From: Bordetella flabilis
GTDB lineage: Bacteria; Pseudomonadota; Gammaproteobacteria; Burkholderiales; Burkholderiaceae_B
Direction of reading: 5' to 3'
Assembly: GCF_001676725.1 (NCBI RefSeq)
Contig: NZ_CP016172.1
Coordinates: 1,488,001 to 1,552,000, forward strand
Length of the DNA: 64,000 nt
The notes under the pieces were generated by a model. It was not told the origin of the DNA, searched no databases, and saw only the letters and a program-made list of their open reading frames with translations. A program made the translations under genes and the position numbers. Position 1 is the first letter of the stretch. Every line of letters begins with the position of its first letter. Shown piece after piece: positions 41,667-49,786 of the stretch.

Positions 41667-42572
41667 CTACTGCGCCGTCAAGCCCAGGCGCTCGACCAGT
41701 GCGTCCACGCGGCGTTCCAGTTCCGGCGCGGCGGGCACCATGGGCAGGCGGTGCTCGTTGCGTTCGAGCAGGCCGAGCCGCTTCATCAGGTACTTCAGCG
41801 GTATGGGATTCGTATCCCAGAAGACCATCTTCATCAACTCGAACAGCTTGAAGTGCAGCGCGCGGGCGGCTTCCAGCTGGCCGGCGCGCACCAGGTTGCA
41901 AAGCTGGGCGACGTCGCGCGGTACGACGTTGGCGACGGCGTTCATGGTGCCCCCCGCGCCCAGGCACATCATGGGAAAGGTGAACTCCTCCAGTCCCACG
42001 AAGACCCGGAAGGCCGGACCGAACCGGTGCAGCATCTCGGTGACGAAGGAGTGGTCGTCCACGGCATGCTTGATGCCGACGAAGTGGGGCAGGGCCCCGG
42101 CGATCTCCTCGAGTGTCGCCATGTCCGTGCGGAAGGCCGTGCGCCCCGGGATGTGATACATCATCAGCGGGATGTCGACGCGGCGGCCGATATCGATGAA
42201 GTAGGCGGCGACGCCCCGTTGCGGCGGACGGATGTAGTAGGGCGTGACCACCAGCAGCGCATCGGCGCCCGCGCGCGCCGCATGTTCGGTCAAGGCCACC
42301 GTTTCCGCGTGCGATTGCGATCCGGATGCGGCGACCACCTGCAGGCGGCCGCGCGCCGCCTGGACCGCGACACTGACCGCGCGGTTGCGTTCCTCGATGG
42401 TCAGCGTCGACGGTTCGGAGGTGGTCCCATTGATCAGCACGCCGTGCGTGCCGTTGCGGGCCTGGAAGTCGATCAGGTCGGCCAGGCGGTCGTAGTCGAC
42501 CTGTCCGTTCTTGAAGGGCGTGACGATGGGCGGGATGGACCCGCGCAGCACATCGTCCTGAATCTCGATCAT
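41667..42572 (-). CDS. Dihydrodipicolinate synthase-family aldolase/lyase
   Basis: A 301-residue TIM-barrel class I aldolase. The Schiff-base Lys168 (FVGIKHAVDD), the Tyr139 of YHIPGRT and the GTTSEPSTL substrate loop (GTTGE in DapA, here with Ser) are present. The family includes DapA, N-acetylneuraminate lyase and several catabolic aldolases or hydratases. Lysine synthesis is unlikely because of its operon partners (bicupin dioxygenase, cyclodeaminase-like, AhpD-like, Bug receptor). GGGAG lies 7 bases before the ATG. It is the last gene of this leftward operon and may split or hydrate the ring-cleavage product. Confidence 0.88.
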   Translation of the reverse strand: MIEIQDDVLRGSIPPIVTPFKNGQVDYDRLADLIDFQARNGTHGVLINGTTSEPSTLTIEERNRAVSVAVQAARGRLQVVAASGSQSHAETVALTEHAARAGADALLVVTPYYIRPPQRGVAAYFIDIGRRVDIPLMMYHIPGRTAFRTDMATLEEIAGALPHFVGIKHAVDDHSFVTEMLHRFGPAFRVFVGLEEFTFPMMCLGAGGTMNAVANVVPRDVAQLCNLVRAGQLEAARALHFKLFELMKMVFWDTNPIPLKYLMKRLGLLERNEHRLPMVPAAPELERRVDALVERLGLTAQ

Positions 42573-42589
42573 GGTTTGCTCCCGGGGAC

Positions 42590-43705
42590 TCAGGCCGCCT
42601 TGCGGTTGGTGATGAAGCCTTCCTGCTTGCCCAGCACGGCCGCGGGATGGTGCAGGTCCTCCTGCCAGAGCAGCGACTCCATGTAGATGTTCAGCGGCTG
42701 GTCCTGTACGGTCAGTTCGTAGACGTAGTCGTCATAGGAGGCATGGTTATGAACGGCCCAGCCCGGCGCCGAAAGCATCAGGTCGCCGGCCTTCCATTCA
42801 TAGCGGTTGCCCGCCACGCTGCTGTAGCCACTGCCTGAAAAGTAATAGTTGATCGCCGCCGACACATGCCGGTGCGGGCGGTCGATGATCTTCGGCGGCC
42901 GGATCGTCATGGTGGCGAAGAAGTTCGGGGTAATGCCATTGAAGCGGCCGGTCGCCGGGTTGTAGTACATGTACAGGCGGCGGCCGATGTATTCCTTGCC
43001 CAGCGCTTCCAGCTTGTCCAGCTGCGGCTTCACCTTGTCCCAGGCGAAGTGCAGGGCGCGCGATTCCACCGCGGTGGGATTGATCAGCGTCTCGTACGGC
43101 ATCAGGAGTCCGCCGTCGTCGGTAATCGGGAACATGCCGAAAGGATTGCGGCGGCGCGGATCGTCCTGCGCCTCGCGCGTGGCGGCAGGCCTGGTCTCGC
43201 CCGGCGCGGCCGTGTCCGTCACATAGACGTCCATGAACTGCAGCAGGGGGACGTTGGAGTAGGTCAGCCGTACTTGCAGGTCCTTGCCGTCGTTGTGGTG
43301 GCTGTAGTGCGCGTAGCTGGGATGGTTCCAGACGTCGTACTGGCGGAAGGCGATGCGCTGGCCGCCGACTTCGCAGACGCCTTGCCCGCGTATGCAGAAG
43401 TTGACCTCGGTGGCGTTGTGGCGGAACGGCTCGGTGCGCTCGCCCGGTTTGAGCACGGACAGGCGCACCTGGATGCCGGGGGCCATGCCCGGCGCGAAGT
43501 CGCGTGCCGAAGGGTGCACGATCAGGGACTCGCGCCGGCCCGACGAGGGCAGGGGAGACGATGCCAGTCGTTCGACTTCGGCGTCGATTTCTTCCTTCGT
43601 CACGACGATGGGCGCCCATTGCGTGTTGGTGGACCCGGGCGGCAAGCCGCCACAGTCGACGAAGTTGCCATTGACGCGGGCAAAGTCGCGGTGAAATTCG
43701 CTCAT
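42590..43705 (-). CDS. Bicupin protein, gentisate 1,2-dioxygenase-like
   Basis: A 371-residue protein with two cupin barrels. The first contains PFRHNATEVNFCIRGQGVCEVGG and the second RPHRHVSAAINYYFSGSGYSSVAG with the two-His-plus pattern expected for Fe(II). Gentisate and 1-hydroxy-2-naphthoate dioxygenases have this build. It probably opens an aromatic ring, with the substrate unknown. It sits 17 bases upstream of the DHDPS-family gene and 67 bases after the cyclodeaminase-like gene in the same operon. Confidence 0.75.
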   Translation of the reverse strand: MSEFHRDFARVNGNFVDCGGLPPGSTNTQWAPIVVTKEEIDAEVERLASSPLPSSGRRESLIVHPSARDFAPGMAPGIQVRLSVLKPGERTEPFRHNATEVNFCIRGQGVCEVGGQRIAFRQYDVWNHPSYAHYSHHNDGKDLQVRLTYSNVPLLQFMDVYVTDTAAPGETRPAATREAQDDPRRRNPFGMFPITDDGGLLMPYETLINPTAVESRALHFAWDKVKPQLDKLEALGKEYIGRRLYMYYNPATGRFNGITPNFFATMTIRPPKIIDRPHRHVSAAINYYFSGSGYSSVAGNRYEWKAGDLMLSAPGWAVHNHASYDDYVYELTVQDQPLNIYMESLLWQEDLHHPAAVLGKQEGFITNRKAA

Positions 43706-43772
43706 GATGTCAGTCTCCGGTGTCGTTCCTGAAGTGTCATATCTCGGCGGTGATCGGCCGTCGCGCGTGTCG

Positions 43773-44771
43773 TCATGCGACGACCGGCGCGTCGAAAAAC
43801 CGTGGCTTGCTCTTGACGGGCGCCGGCATGGCGCGTCCGACGCCCTGGCTGCGGGCGCGGGCCAGCAGCTCGACGCCCAGCGCCAGGTCGGACACGCCCA
43901 TGCCCATGGCCTTGAACAGCGTTACGTCGGCCGACGCCGGCCGGCGCGCCCGCGCCTCGATACGTTGCGACAGGGTCTGCACGGCGTGCCACGACTCGCC
44001 GTAGCGGGTGCGGAATTCGCGCGACAGGTTGCGTACGCTGGACAGGTCGTCGACCGCGACGACGTCCACGCGGTCGAACACGTCCTGGCGGAACTCCTCG
44101 CGGTCCGGCGCGATGGCGCCGATGGCGTTCACATGGCAGCCGTGGGCCAGCATGCCCGCGTCCAGGAAAGGCTCGCGCGCGCGCGTCGCCAGGGTGACGA
44201 CGTCCGCGCCCTGGCAGGCGGCGGCCATGCTGGCGCAGGGCCGGACCTGCAGCTTGCGGCCGGCGAACTCCTGCGAGATGCGTTGGGCGAAGGCCTCGCG
44301 CGAGGCGGCGGTCGGGCTGTATACCCGCACTTCGCGTATGTCGCGCACCGCAAGTACCGCCGCCACCTGCGACAGGGCCTGCTTGCCGGTACCCGCCATC
44401 GCCAGGACCTGCGCATCCGGCCGCGCCAGCCAGTCCGTGGCCACGCCCGTGGTGCCGCCCGTGCGCAGATTGCCCAGCGCGAAGGCCTCGATGACGGCCG
44501 CCAACTGGCCGTCGGCGGCATTCCAGAGCAAGAGCAGGGGACACGTTCCGCCCTCCGTATGCGCCCAGGTCTTGGTGCCGACGTAGTCGCCCAGGCGGGC
44601 GCCCAGCGCGTGCAGGTTGCCGCCGCCGAACTGCAGCATGGTCTTCGGCATGCTTTCGGCCTGGCCCTGTGCCTGCCAGTGCAGGCCCTGTTCCAGCGCC
44701 GGGATGGCCTGCGCCAGCGTGAGGAGGGCGGTGACCTGCGCCTCGGTGATCCAGATGGGGTCTGCAGTCAT
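43773..44771 (-). CDS. Ornithine cyclodeaminase/mu-crystallin family protein
   Basis: A 332-residue Rossmann-fold enzyme. The NAD(P)-binding region is VLAMAGTGKQALSQVAAVLAVRDIREVRVYSPT (GTGKQA instead of the usual GxGxQA), and MLQFGGGNLHALGARLGDYVGTKTW is the N-terminal substrate region. FKAMGMGVSDLALGVELLARA is the C-terminal signature. Family members reduce ketimines or cyclize amino acids, and the exact reaction is unknown. ATG 44771 is preferred (AGGA 6 bases upstream) over ATG 44774. It overlaps the preceding gene's stop by one base. Confidence 0.85.
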   Translation of the reverse strand: MTADPIWITEAQVTALLTLAQAIPALEQGLHWQAQGQAESMPKTMLQFGGGNLHALGARLGDYVGTKTWAHTEGGTCPLLLLWNAADGQLAAVIEAFALGNLRTGGTTGVATDWLARPDAQVLAMAGTGKQALSQVAAVLAVRDIREVRVYSPTAASREAFAQRISQEFAGRKLQVRPCASMAAACQGADVVTLATRAREPFLDAGMLAHGCHVNAIGAIAPDREEFRQDVFDRVDVVAVDDLSSVRNLSREFRTRYGESWHAVQTLSQRIEARARRPASADVTLFKAMGMGVSDLALGVELLARARSQGVGRAMPAPVKSKPRFFDAPVVA

Positions 44772-45379
44772 CATGGTTCCTGTCGTTGCGAACCCCGCGC
44801 GCCGCCCGGCGCGGCCTGCGGGGTTCCGAAGCCGTCGTCCCATATGGAGGGAACGGGCGGAGTAAGCCGGAAGGTGTTCACGACCAGGGCGTGCGTGACG
44901 TAGCGGCCGACCAGCAGGGCGACGGCGACGGCCTGCGCCGCAGGCAATCGCGCAGCCAGGTCGTCGAATTGCGCCTGGGCCTGCAAGCCACGGCTGTCCA
45001 GGGCGGCGATGACGTAGCGTTGGATCGCCTGTTCCGCCTGGGACAAGCGCGGCGCGTCATCGGGGGCCAGCCGCTCGACCTCGCGTATCCAGTCGTGGTC
45101 CAGGCCCAGCCGCACGCACAGGCGTTCATGCTGGTTGCGCTCGTACGCGTTCTCCATCAGCGTCGCGGTGGTCAGGACCGCGACCTCGGCCAGGTTATCC
45201 GGCAAGGCCTGCTTGAGCGCATCGGTAAAGCGCATGAAGGCAAGCAGTACGTCCGGCGCGTGGCCGGCCACCTGGAACAGTTCGCCCAGGTAGCCTAGCC
45301 GGCGCACCCGCGGGCCCAGGTATTCGGCCAGGTCCGATGGCATGTCATCAAGTTGCAGGCGAGGGATCGAGGCGCTCAT
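44771..45379 (-). CDS. AhpD/carboxymuconolactone decarboxylase-like protein without the CxxC
   Basis: A 202-residue helical protein with the family pattern YLGELFQVAGHAPDVLLAFMRFTDAL and LAEVAVLTTATLMENAYERNQHERLCVRLGL. The position of the AhpD CxxCxxxH motif is occupied by YERNQHE, so a thiol-redox role is unlikely and a decarboxylase-like or structural role is more plausible. It lies between the cyclodeaminase-like gene and the Bug receptor gene, 8 bases from the latter. Confidence 0.75.
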   Translation of the reverse strand: MSASIPRLQLDDMPSDLAEYLGPRVRRLGYLGELFQVAGHAPDVLLAFMRFTDALKQALPDNLAEVAVLTTATLMENAYERNQHERLCVRLGLDHDWIREVERLAPDDAPRLSQAEQAIQRYVIAALDSRGLQAQAQFDDLAARLPAAQAVAVALLVGRYVTHALVVNTFRLTPPVPSIWDDGFGTPQAAPGGARGSQRQEP

Positions 45380-45387
45380 GGGGGTCG

Positions 45388-46380
45388 TCAATCCACGGTG
45401 ATGCGATATTCGTCCGCCAGCTTCTTCCACTTGACCAGCTCGGTGGCGATCTGCTGCTGCAGTTGCGGGCCATCCATGGCCAGCGGCACGAACAGCCGGG
45501 CGCTCAATGCATCCTGCGTTTCCTTGCTGCGCGCCAGCGCCAGGAACTCCTTGCGCAGTTTGTCGACGATGGGCTGCGGCGTCTTGGCGCTGACGAAAAA
45601 GCCAAGCCATACCGCGAAGTCGTAGTCCTGGAAGCCCGGCAGTTCGGCCAGGGCCGGTACTTCAGGGTGGAAGGGCACGCGGTTTTTCGTCGCCACGGCC
45701 AGGAGGCGGATCTTGCCGCTCTTGAGTTGCGGGCTGAGGTTGGATATGGCGTTGAACATGACGGGGACCTGGCCGCCCAGGCCGTCGCTGAGCGCCGGCG
45801 CGCATCCCTTGTAGGGCACATGGACCATGTCGATCCCGGCGCGATGCGCGAACTCCACGCCGGCGAAGTGCTGCGCGGTGCCGGTGCCGCAGGAGGAAAA
45901 GCTGAGCGTGCCTGGGTGCGCCTTGCCGTAGGCGATGAGTTCCTGCACGGTATTGACCGGCAGCTTGGTGTTGACCGCCAGGGCGACGGGCGTCTCCGCA
46001 ATGGCGGCGATGGGCGTCAGGTCTTTCTGCAGGTCGAAGTTCTGCTTGACGCCCAGTGCGGCGTTCACCGTCATGGTGTTGTTGCCGATCAGGATCACCT
46101 CGCCCGTGGGCGCGGAGCGCACCACATATTCGCTGGCGATATTGCCGGAAGCGCCGGCGCGGTTTTCCACGATGAAGGTCTGCTGGAAGAGCTCGCCCAG
46201 CTTGGGCGCAAGCATGCGGCCGATGACATCGGTACTGCCGCCAGGGGGAAAGGCCGATACCAGCGTGACGGGGTGTTCGGGGTACGCGGCCTGGCTCGCG
46301 CCGGCCAGCGCGATCGACAGGCCTAGGCCGGCGGCCCAGCGCCGGAGCAATGTGGTCGGGTGGACGCGAACGGTGGACAT
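45388..46380 (-). CDS. Bug/TctC-family periplasmic substrate-binding protein
   Basis: A 330-residue secreted receptor. Signal peptide LGLSIALAGASQA is followed by YPEHPVTLVSAFPPGGSTDVIGRMLAPKLGELFQQTFIVENRAGASGNIASEYVVRSAPTGEVILIG. ATG 46380 has GGAG 7 bases upstream. It is the first gene of the leftward operon ending with the DHDPS-family enzyme. The receptor probably captures the operon's substrate, perhaps an aromatic carboxylate. A palindromic operator candidate lies about 75 bases upstream. Confidence 0.93.
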   Translation of the reverse strand: MSTVRVHPTTLLRRWAAGLGLSIALAGASQAAYPEHPVTLVSAFPPGGSTDVIGRMLAPKLGELFQQTFIVENRAGASGNIASEYVVRSAPTGEVILIGNNTMTVNAALGVKQNFDLQKDLTPIAAIAETPVALAVNTKLPVNTVQELIAYGKAHPGTLSFSSCGTGTAQHFAGVEFAHRAGIDMVHVPYKGCAPALSDGLGGQVPVMFNAISNLSPQLKSGKIRLLAVATKNRVPFHPEVPALAELPGFQDYDFAVWLGFFVSAKTPQPIVDKLRKEFLALARSKETQDALSARLFVPLAMDGPQLQQQIATELVKWKKLADEYRITVD

Positions 46381-46429
46381 GTGTGTCTCCAAGGCTTTTT
46401 TGGTTTTATGGAACGCGATGTCATCGTAG

Positions 46430-46443
46430 GGTTGAAATCAACC
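46430..46443. promoter_or_regulatory. Palindrome GGTTGA-AA-TCAACC
   Basis: A 14-base dyad perfect except for its two central bases. It sits 50 bases above the Bug start and 10 bases from a second dyad of related half-site (TTGA/TCAA). It is probably part of the same operator region. Confidence 0.5.
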
Positions 46444-46453
46444 TATGTATAGA

Positions 46454-46468
46454 TTGATTTACAATCAA
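46454..46468. promoter_or_regulatory. Candidate operator TTGATT-N3-AATCAA (Bug/HTH-citrate-synthase divergent region)
   Basis: TTGATTTACAATCAA is a 6+6-base dyad in the 150-base divergent region. It is nearly identical to the dyad upstream of the aldehyde dehydrogenase-TPP operon (51395-51409). It is the natural binding-site candidate for the HTH-citrate-synthase protein encoded 62 bases to the right. Confidence 0.6.
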
Positions 46469-46530
46469 GGCGAAGGCCGTCAGGCGTCGCCGCCGGAGCG
46501 GCGGCCCGAGGCCCGGAGGAGATTCGCCGC

Positions 46531-47838
46531 ATGGAAAACCGCCGCAGGAAGGCCCCTGAAACTGCCGCGCCGGACAGCGTGTCCGAGCGTCCGGCGGGGA
46601 CGCTGGTGGACGCCCGGACCGCCGTCGAGCGCCTGGGCATCAAGATGCAGACGCTGTACGCCTACGTCAGCCGGGGCTGGGTAAGGGTGGTGCCGGCGGT
46701 CGGCGGCAAAGGCAATCTGTATTACGTGGAGGACCTGGATGCGCTGGCCGCGCGCGGGCGGGGACGTTCTACCGCGGGAGCAGGCGGCGAACGGATGATC
46801 CGCTGGGGCGGCAATGCCGTCATGCAGACCGCGATCACCGCCATCGGGCCGGACGGGCCGCGCTATCGGGGCAAGCCGGCGGCCGACCTCGTGCGCAGCC
46901 ACCGCTCCTTCGAAGACTGCACGGAGCTGCTGTGGAACGGCATCCTGCCCGACGCCGGCGTGGTATGGCCGCCAGCTCGGCCCGGCGCGGGCTTCCAGGC
47001 GCTGGCCGACGGCATCGCTCAGATGGCGGGCCGCAATCATGCCCGCCGCCTGCTGTCGGTGGCGGTCGAAACCTTCGCCGCCAGCCTGGGACGCAACCCG
47101 GAGCTGACGCTGGGCGCGCCCGTGCTGGCCGCCCGCCAGATGACCCAGGCCATGGCCGCCGCGACCGGCCTGCTGGCGGCGTCGCCCCGGTACGGCCTGA
47201 ACGAGACGCCGCAGTCCATTGCCGCCATCCTGGCCGACAACATGGGGATCGCGCCCACGCCGGCGCATCTGCGGGCGCTGGACGCGGCATTGATCCTGAG
47301 CGCCGACAATGAGCTGGCGCCGGCCACCTTCGCGGCGCGCATCGCGGCCTCGGCTGGCGCGGACGTGTTTTCCTGCGTCACCACGGCCCTGGGCGCTTTC
47401 GAAGGCATGCTGACCGGACTCGGATGCGAGCAAGCCGAAGCGGCGCTGGCGCAGGCACGCACGCCGGAAGCCTACCTGGACATCGTGAAGGGCCTGCTTG
47501 CCCGCAAGAGCCCGGTACCCGGATACGGCCATCCGCTCTATCCGGAGGGCGATCCGCGCGCCACGCTGCTGCTTGAACTGGCGCGTGAGATACGCCCGGC
47601 CGGCGCCCGGGGAAGGACCACCATCAAATGCGTGGACCTGGCCTGCGCCGAACTGGGCCTCAAGCCCAACCTGCCCCTGGGACTGGCGGTGCTGGCCGCG
47701 GTGCTGGGGGCGCCCCCGGGCGCGTCGGGCGCCCTGATGTCGGTGGGGCGCACCGCCGGTTGGGTCGCCCATGCCTTCGAACAGCGGCTGGCGGGCTTCC
47801 TGGTCAGGCCGCGGGCGCGCTATATCGGGCCGGCCTGA
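46531..47838 (+). CDS. HTH-citrate synthase fusion, probable metabolite-responsive regulator
   Basis: A 435-residue protein. Residues about 25-75 form a MerR/excisionase-like winged helix (LVDARTAVERLGIKMQTLYAYVSRGWVRVV, then NLYYVEDLDALAAR). Residues 95-435 form a citrate synthase domain: active-site region LSADNELAPATFAAR, then PGYGHPLYPEGDPRA with its second catalytic His. In true citrate synthases the first motif has His (ADHE); here it is Asn260. That suggests lost or altered catalysis with retained ligand binding. It is divergent from the Bug-led operon and convergent to the TPP-ALDH operon, both of which have matching palindromes upstream. Regulation of both is inferred; enzymatic function cannot be excluded. 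Confidence 0.8.
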   Translation: MENRRRKAPETAAPDSVSERPAGTLVDARTAVERLGIKMQTLYAYVSRGWVRVVPAVGGKGNLYYVEDLDALAARGRGRSTAGAGGERMIRWGGNAVMQTAITAIGPDGPRYRGKPAADLVRSHRSFEDCTELLWNGILPDAGVVWPPARPGAGFQALADGIAQMAGRNHARRLLSVAVETFAASLGRNPELTLGAPVLAARQMTQAMAAATGLLAASPRYGLNETPQSIAAILADNMGIAPTPAHLRALDAALILSADNELAPATFAARIAASAGADVFSCVTTALGAFEGMLTGLGCEQAEAALAQARTPEAYLDIVKGLLARKSPVPGYGHPLYPEGDPRATLLLELAREIRPAGARGRTTIKCVDLACAELGLKPNLPLGLAVLAAVLGAPPGASGALMSVGRTAGWVAHAFEQRLAGFLVRPRARYIGPA

Positions 47839-47933
47839 GTCGCGGCGGCGTGGGATCGCGGGCTGGGCTGACGGGCGTCGAGGTGCGCCCACATCGGCGA
47901 TACGCGCTGGCCCCGATCCGGACGGCCCGTGTG

Positions 47934-49769
47934 TTATTCGCCGCGCGCCAGGGCCCGCGCCATGGCCTTGCTGTACTCGCGGGCGACCCGGACGTCGACG
48001 ACGGCGACCTGGCCCTGGCGCACCGCCGCGATGGCCTCATCAAGCACGGCGGCGAACCGCGGCGCGGCAGCGACGGAGCCCCAGGCCAGCGCGCCCTGCG
48101 CCCGTGCCAGCGCCGCGATGTCGATGTCCGGCGTCTCGATGCGTTGCCCTACCCATTTGTTTTCGACCGGTCGGCCGCGAGTCAATGCGACCTTTTCCTG
48201 GTGCACTTCGTCGTTGAAGAACGAGCGGTTGTTCGCCACGATCACCAGTAGCGGAATGCCGTAGCGTACGGCTGTCCATAGCGCCGTGGCGCCCATCAGG
48301 AAGTCGCCGTCGCCCAGCACCGCCACGGGCAGCCGCGGGCCGCCTTTCAGTGCCAGCGCCGCGCCCACGGACATGCCGGGGCCGGAGCCGACGCCGGCGC
48401 CGCCGTCATAGCCCAGGTAATCCAGCGGGTGCGAGAAAGGGTGCGCGTCCCCCGGCCAGCCCAGGTTGGTCCGTATCAGGCAAGCGGGCGCGGCGGCTTG
48501 CAGGCGCTGGCTTATGATCGCGGCGAAGCGGGACAACGGTATGCCGTCGGCGTCGTCCTCCTCATTCCTGTCCTGCAGCGCCGGCGCGGCCGCTTGCCCG
48601 CGGTCGGCGGGCCCGGGACGGGGCTGACCGGCGTCCTCGGCGCCGGCATGTGCGGGCGGGGGCGATTGCGCCGGCATGCGCGGCGCGCCCAGCGCCGCCA
48701 GGGCGGCCAGGGTCTGTGTGACGAACTCGTCGGGGTCGCACATCAGGTAGGTATCGGCGCCGACCAGGCCCTGGTGCTCTCCGCCGAAACCGTTGTGCAA
48801 GGTCTGGTCCAGCGATACCTGGACGACGTGCGCCGGCGCCTCGCGCGCTCCCCAGGCGCTGCGCAGCGTGCCGGCCAGGTCGACCCAATCCAGGCTGACG
48901 ACCACATCGGCGTTGCGCAGAATGGCCAGGCCTTCCTCGGACATGAAGTACGCGGGCGCCGCGCCGTGCAAGGGATGCCAGGTCGGAAAGGCCGCGCCCA
49001 CCTTGAAATCTGTCAGCACGGTGGCTCCGCAGTGTTCGGCCAGGGCGACGCGGCGCTGCCAATCTTCCTCGTCGCGGGACACGCGGCCGGCCAGGATGAC
49101 GGGACGGCGCGCGTCGCGCAGGCGTCGCGCGATATCCCGCGCCGCGCGCTCGCCCGGGCCGGGCCGCGGCGGGGCCTGGTGCCGCCGCAGCGGCAGCAGG
49201 GGCGGCGCCCCGGTGCAAGGCGCTTCCTGCAGCGCGCTGTCGAAGCACACGTAGACGGGTCCCTGCGGCAGCGTCGTGGCAATCTGCGCAGCGCGCATGA
49301 CCGCATCGCGCGCGCCTTCCAGCGATGCCGGCTCCGCGTCCCACTTGACAAAGGATCGCACCAGCGCGCCCTGGTCCTTGGACGTATGCAGCCAGTCGAT
49401 CCAGGGGCGGCGCCGCGCGGTATCGACAGGTCCCGTGGCGCCGAAAACCAGCACGGGCACCCGGTCGCAATAGGCGTCGAAGATGGCCATGGAACCGTGC
49501 ATCAGCCCCACATTGGCATGCAGGATGGCGCCCATGGGCCGGCCCGCCACCTTGGCATAGCCGTGCGCGATGGCCACCGCATGCTCCTCGTGCAGTACGG
49601 TCAGCATCCGTGGCGCCTCATCGCCCAGGTGGTTGACCAGGCTGTCGTGCAGCCCCCGGAAGCTGGCGCCGGGGTTCAGGGCCACGTATTCCAGGCCGAT
49701 ATGGCGCAGCAGTTCGGCCAGATAGTCGCTGCCCCAGCGCCGCCCGGCGCGGTCGTCGTGCGTATTCAT
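47934..49769 (-). CDS. Thiamine-diphosphate-dependent acetolactate-synthase-like enzyme
   Basis: A 611-residue three-domain ThDP enzyme. The catalytic Glu61 is in LHEEHAVAIAHGYAK, and the ThDP/Mg site is VLGDGDFLMGATALWTAVRYGIPLLVIVANNRS (GDG...NN). An Ala/Pro/Gln-rich insert (about 430-480) precedes the third domain. It resembles acetolactate synthase-, oxalyl-CoA decarboxylase- or benzoylformate-decarboxylase-like enzymes that decarboxylate 2-oxoacids. It follows an aldehyde dehydrogenase gene by 17 bases, so the pair could decarboxylate a 2-oxoacid to an aldehyde and oxidize it. ATG 49769 has a weak ribosome site. Confidence 0.88.
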   Translation of the reverse strand: MNTHDDRAGRRWGSDYLAELLRHIGLEYVALNPGASFRGLHDSLVNHLGDEAPRMLTVLHEEHAVAIAHGYAKVAGRPMGAILHANVGLMHGSMAIFDAYCDRVPVLVFGATGPVDTARRRPWIDWLHTSKDQGALVRSFVKWDAEPASLEGARDAVMRAAQIATTLPQGPVYVCFDSALQEAPCTGAPPLLPLRRHQAPPRPGPGERAARDIARRLRDARRPVILAGRVSRDEEDWQRRVALAEHCGATVLTDFKVGAAFPTWHPLHGAAPAYFMSEEGLAILRNADVVVSLDWVDLAGTLRSAWGAREAPAHVVQVSLDQTLHNGFGGEHQGLVGADTYLMCDPDEFVTQTLAALAALGAPRMPAQSPPPAHAGAEDAGQPRPGPADRGQAAAPALQDRNEEDDADGIPLSRFAAIISQRLQAAAPACLIRTNLGWPGDAHPFSHPLDYLGYDGGAGVGSGPGMSVGAALALKGGPRLPVAVLGDGDFLMGATALWTAVRYGIPLLVIVANNRSFFNDEVHQEKVALTRGRPVENKWVGQRIETPDIDIAALARAQGALAWGSVAAAPRFAAVLDEAIAAVRQGQVAVVDVRVAREYSKAMARALARGE

Positions 49770-49786
49770 GTCGGTTGGCCTGCCTG

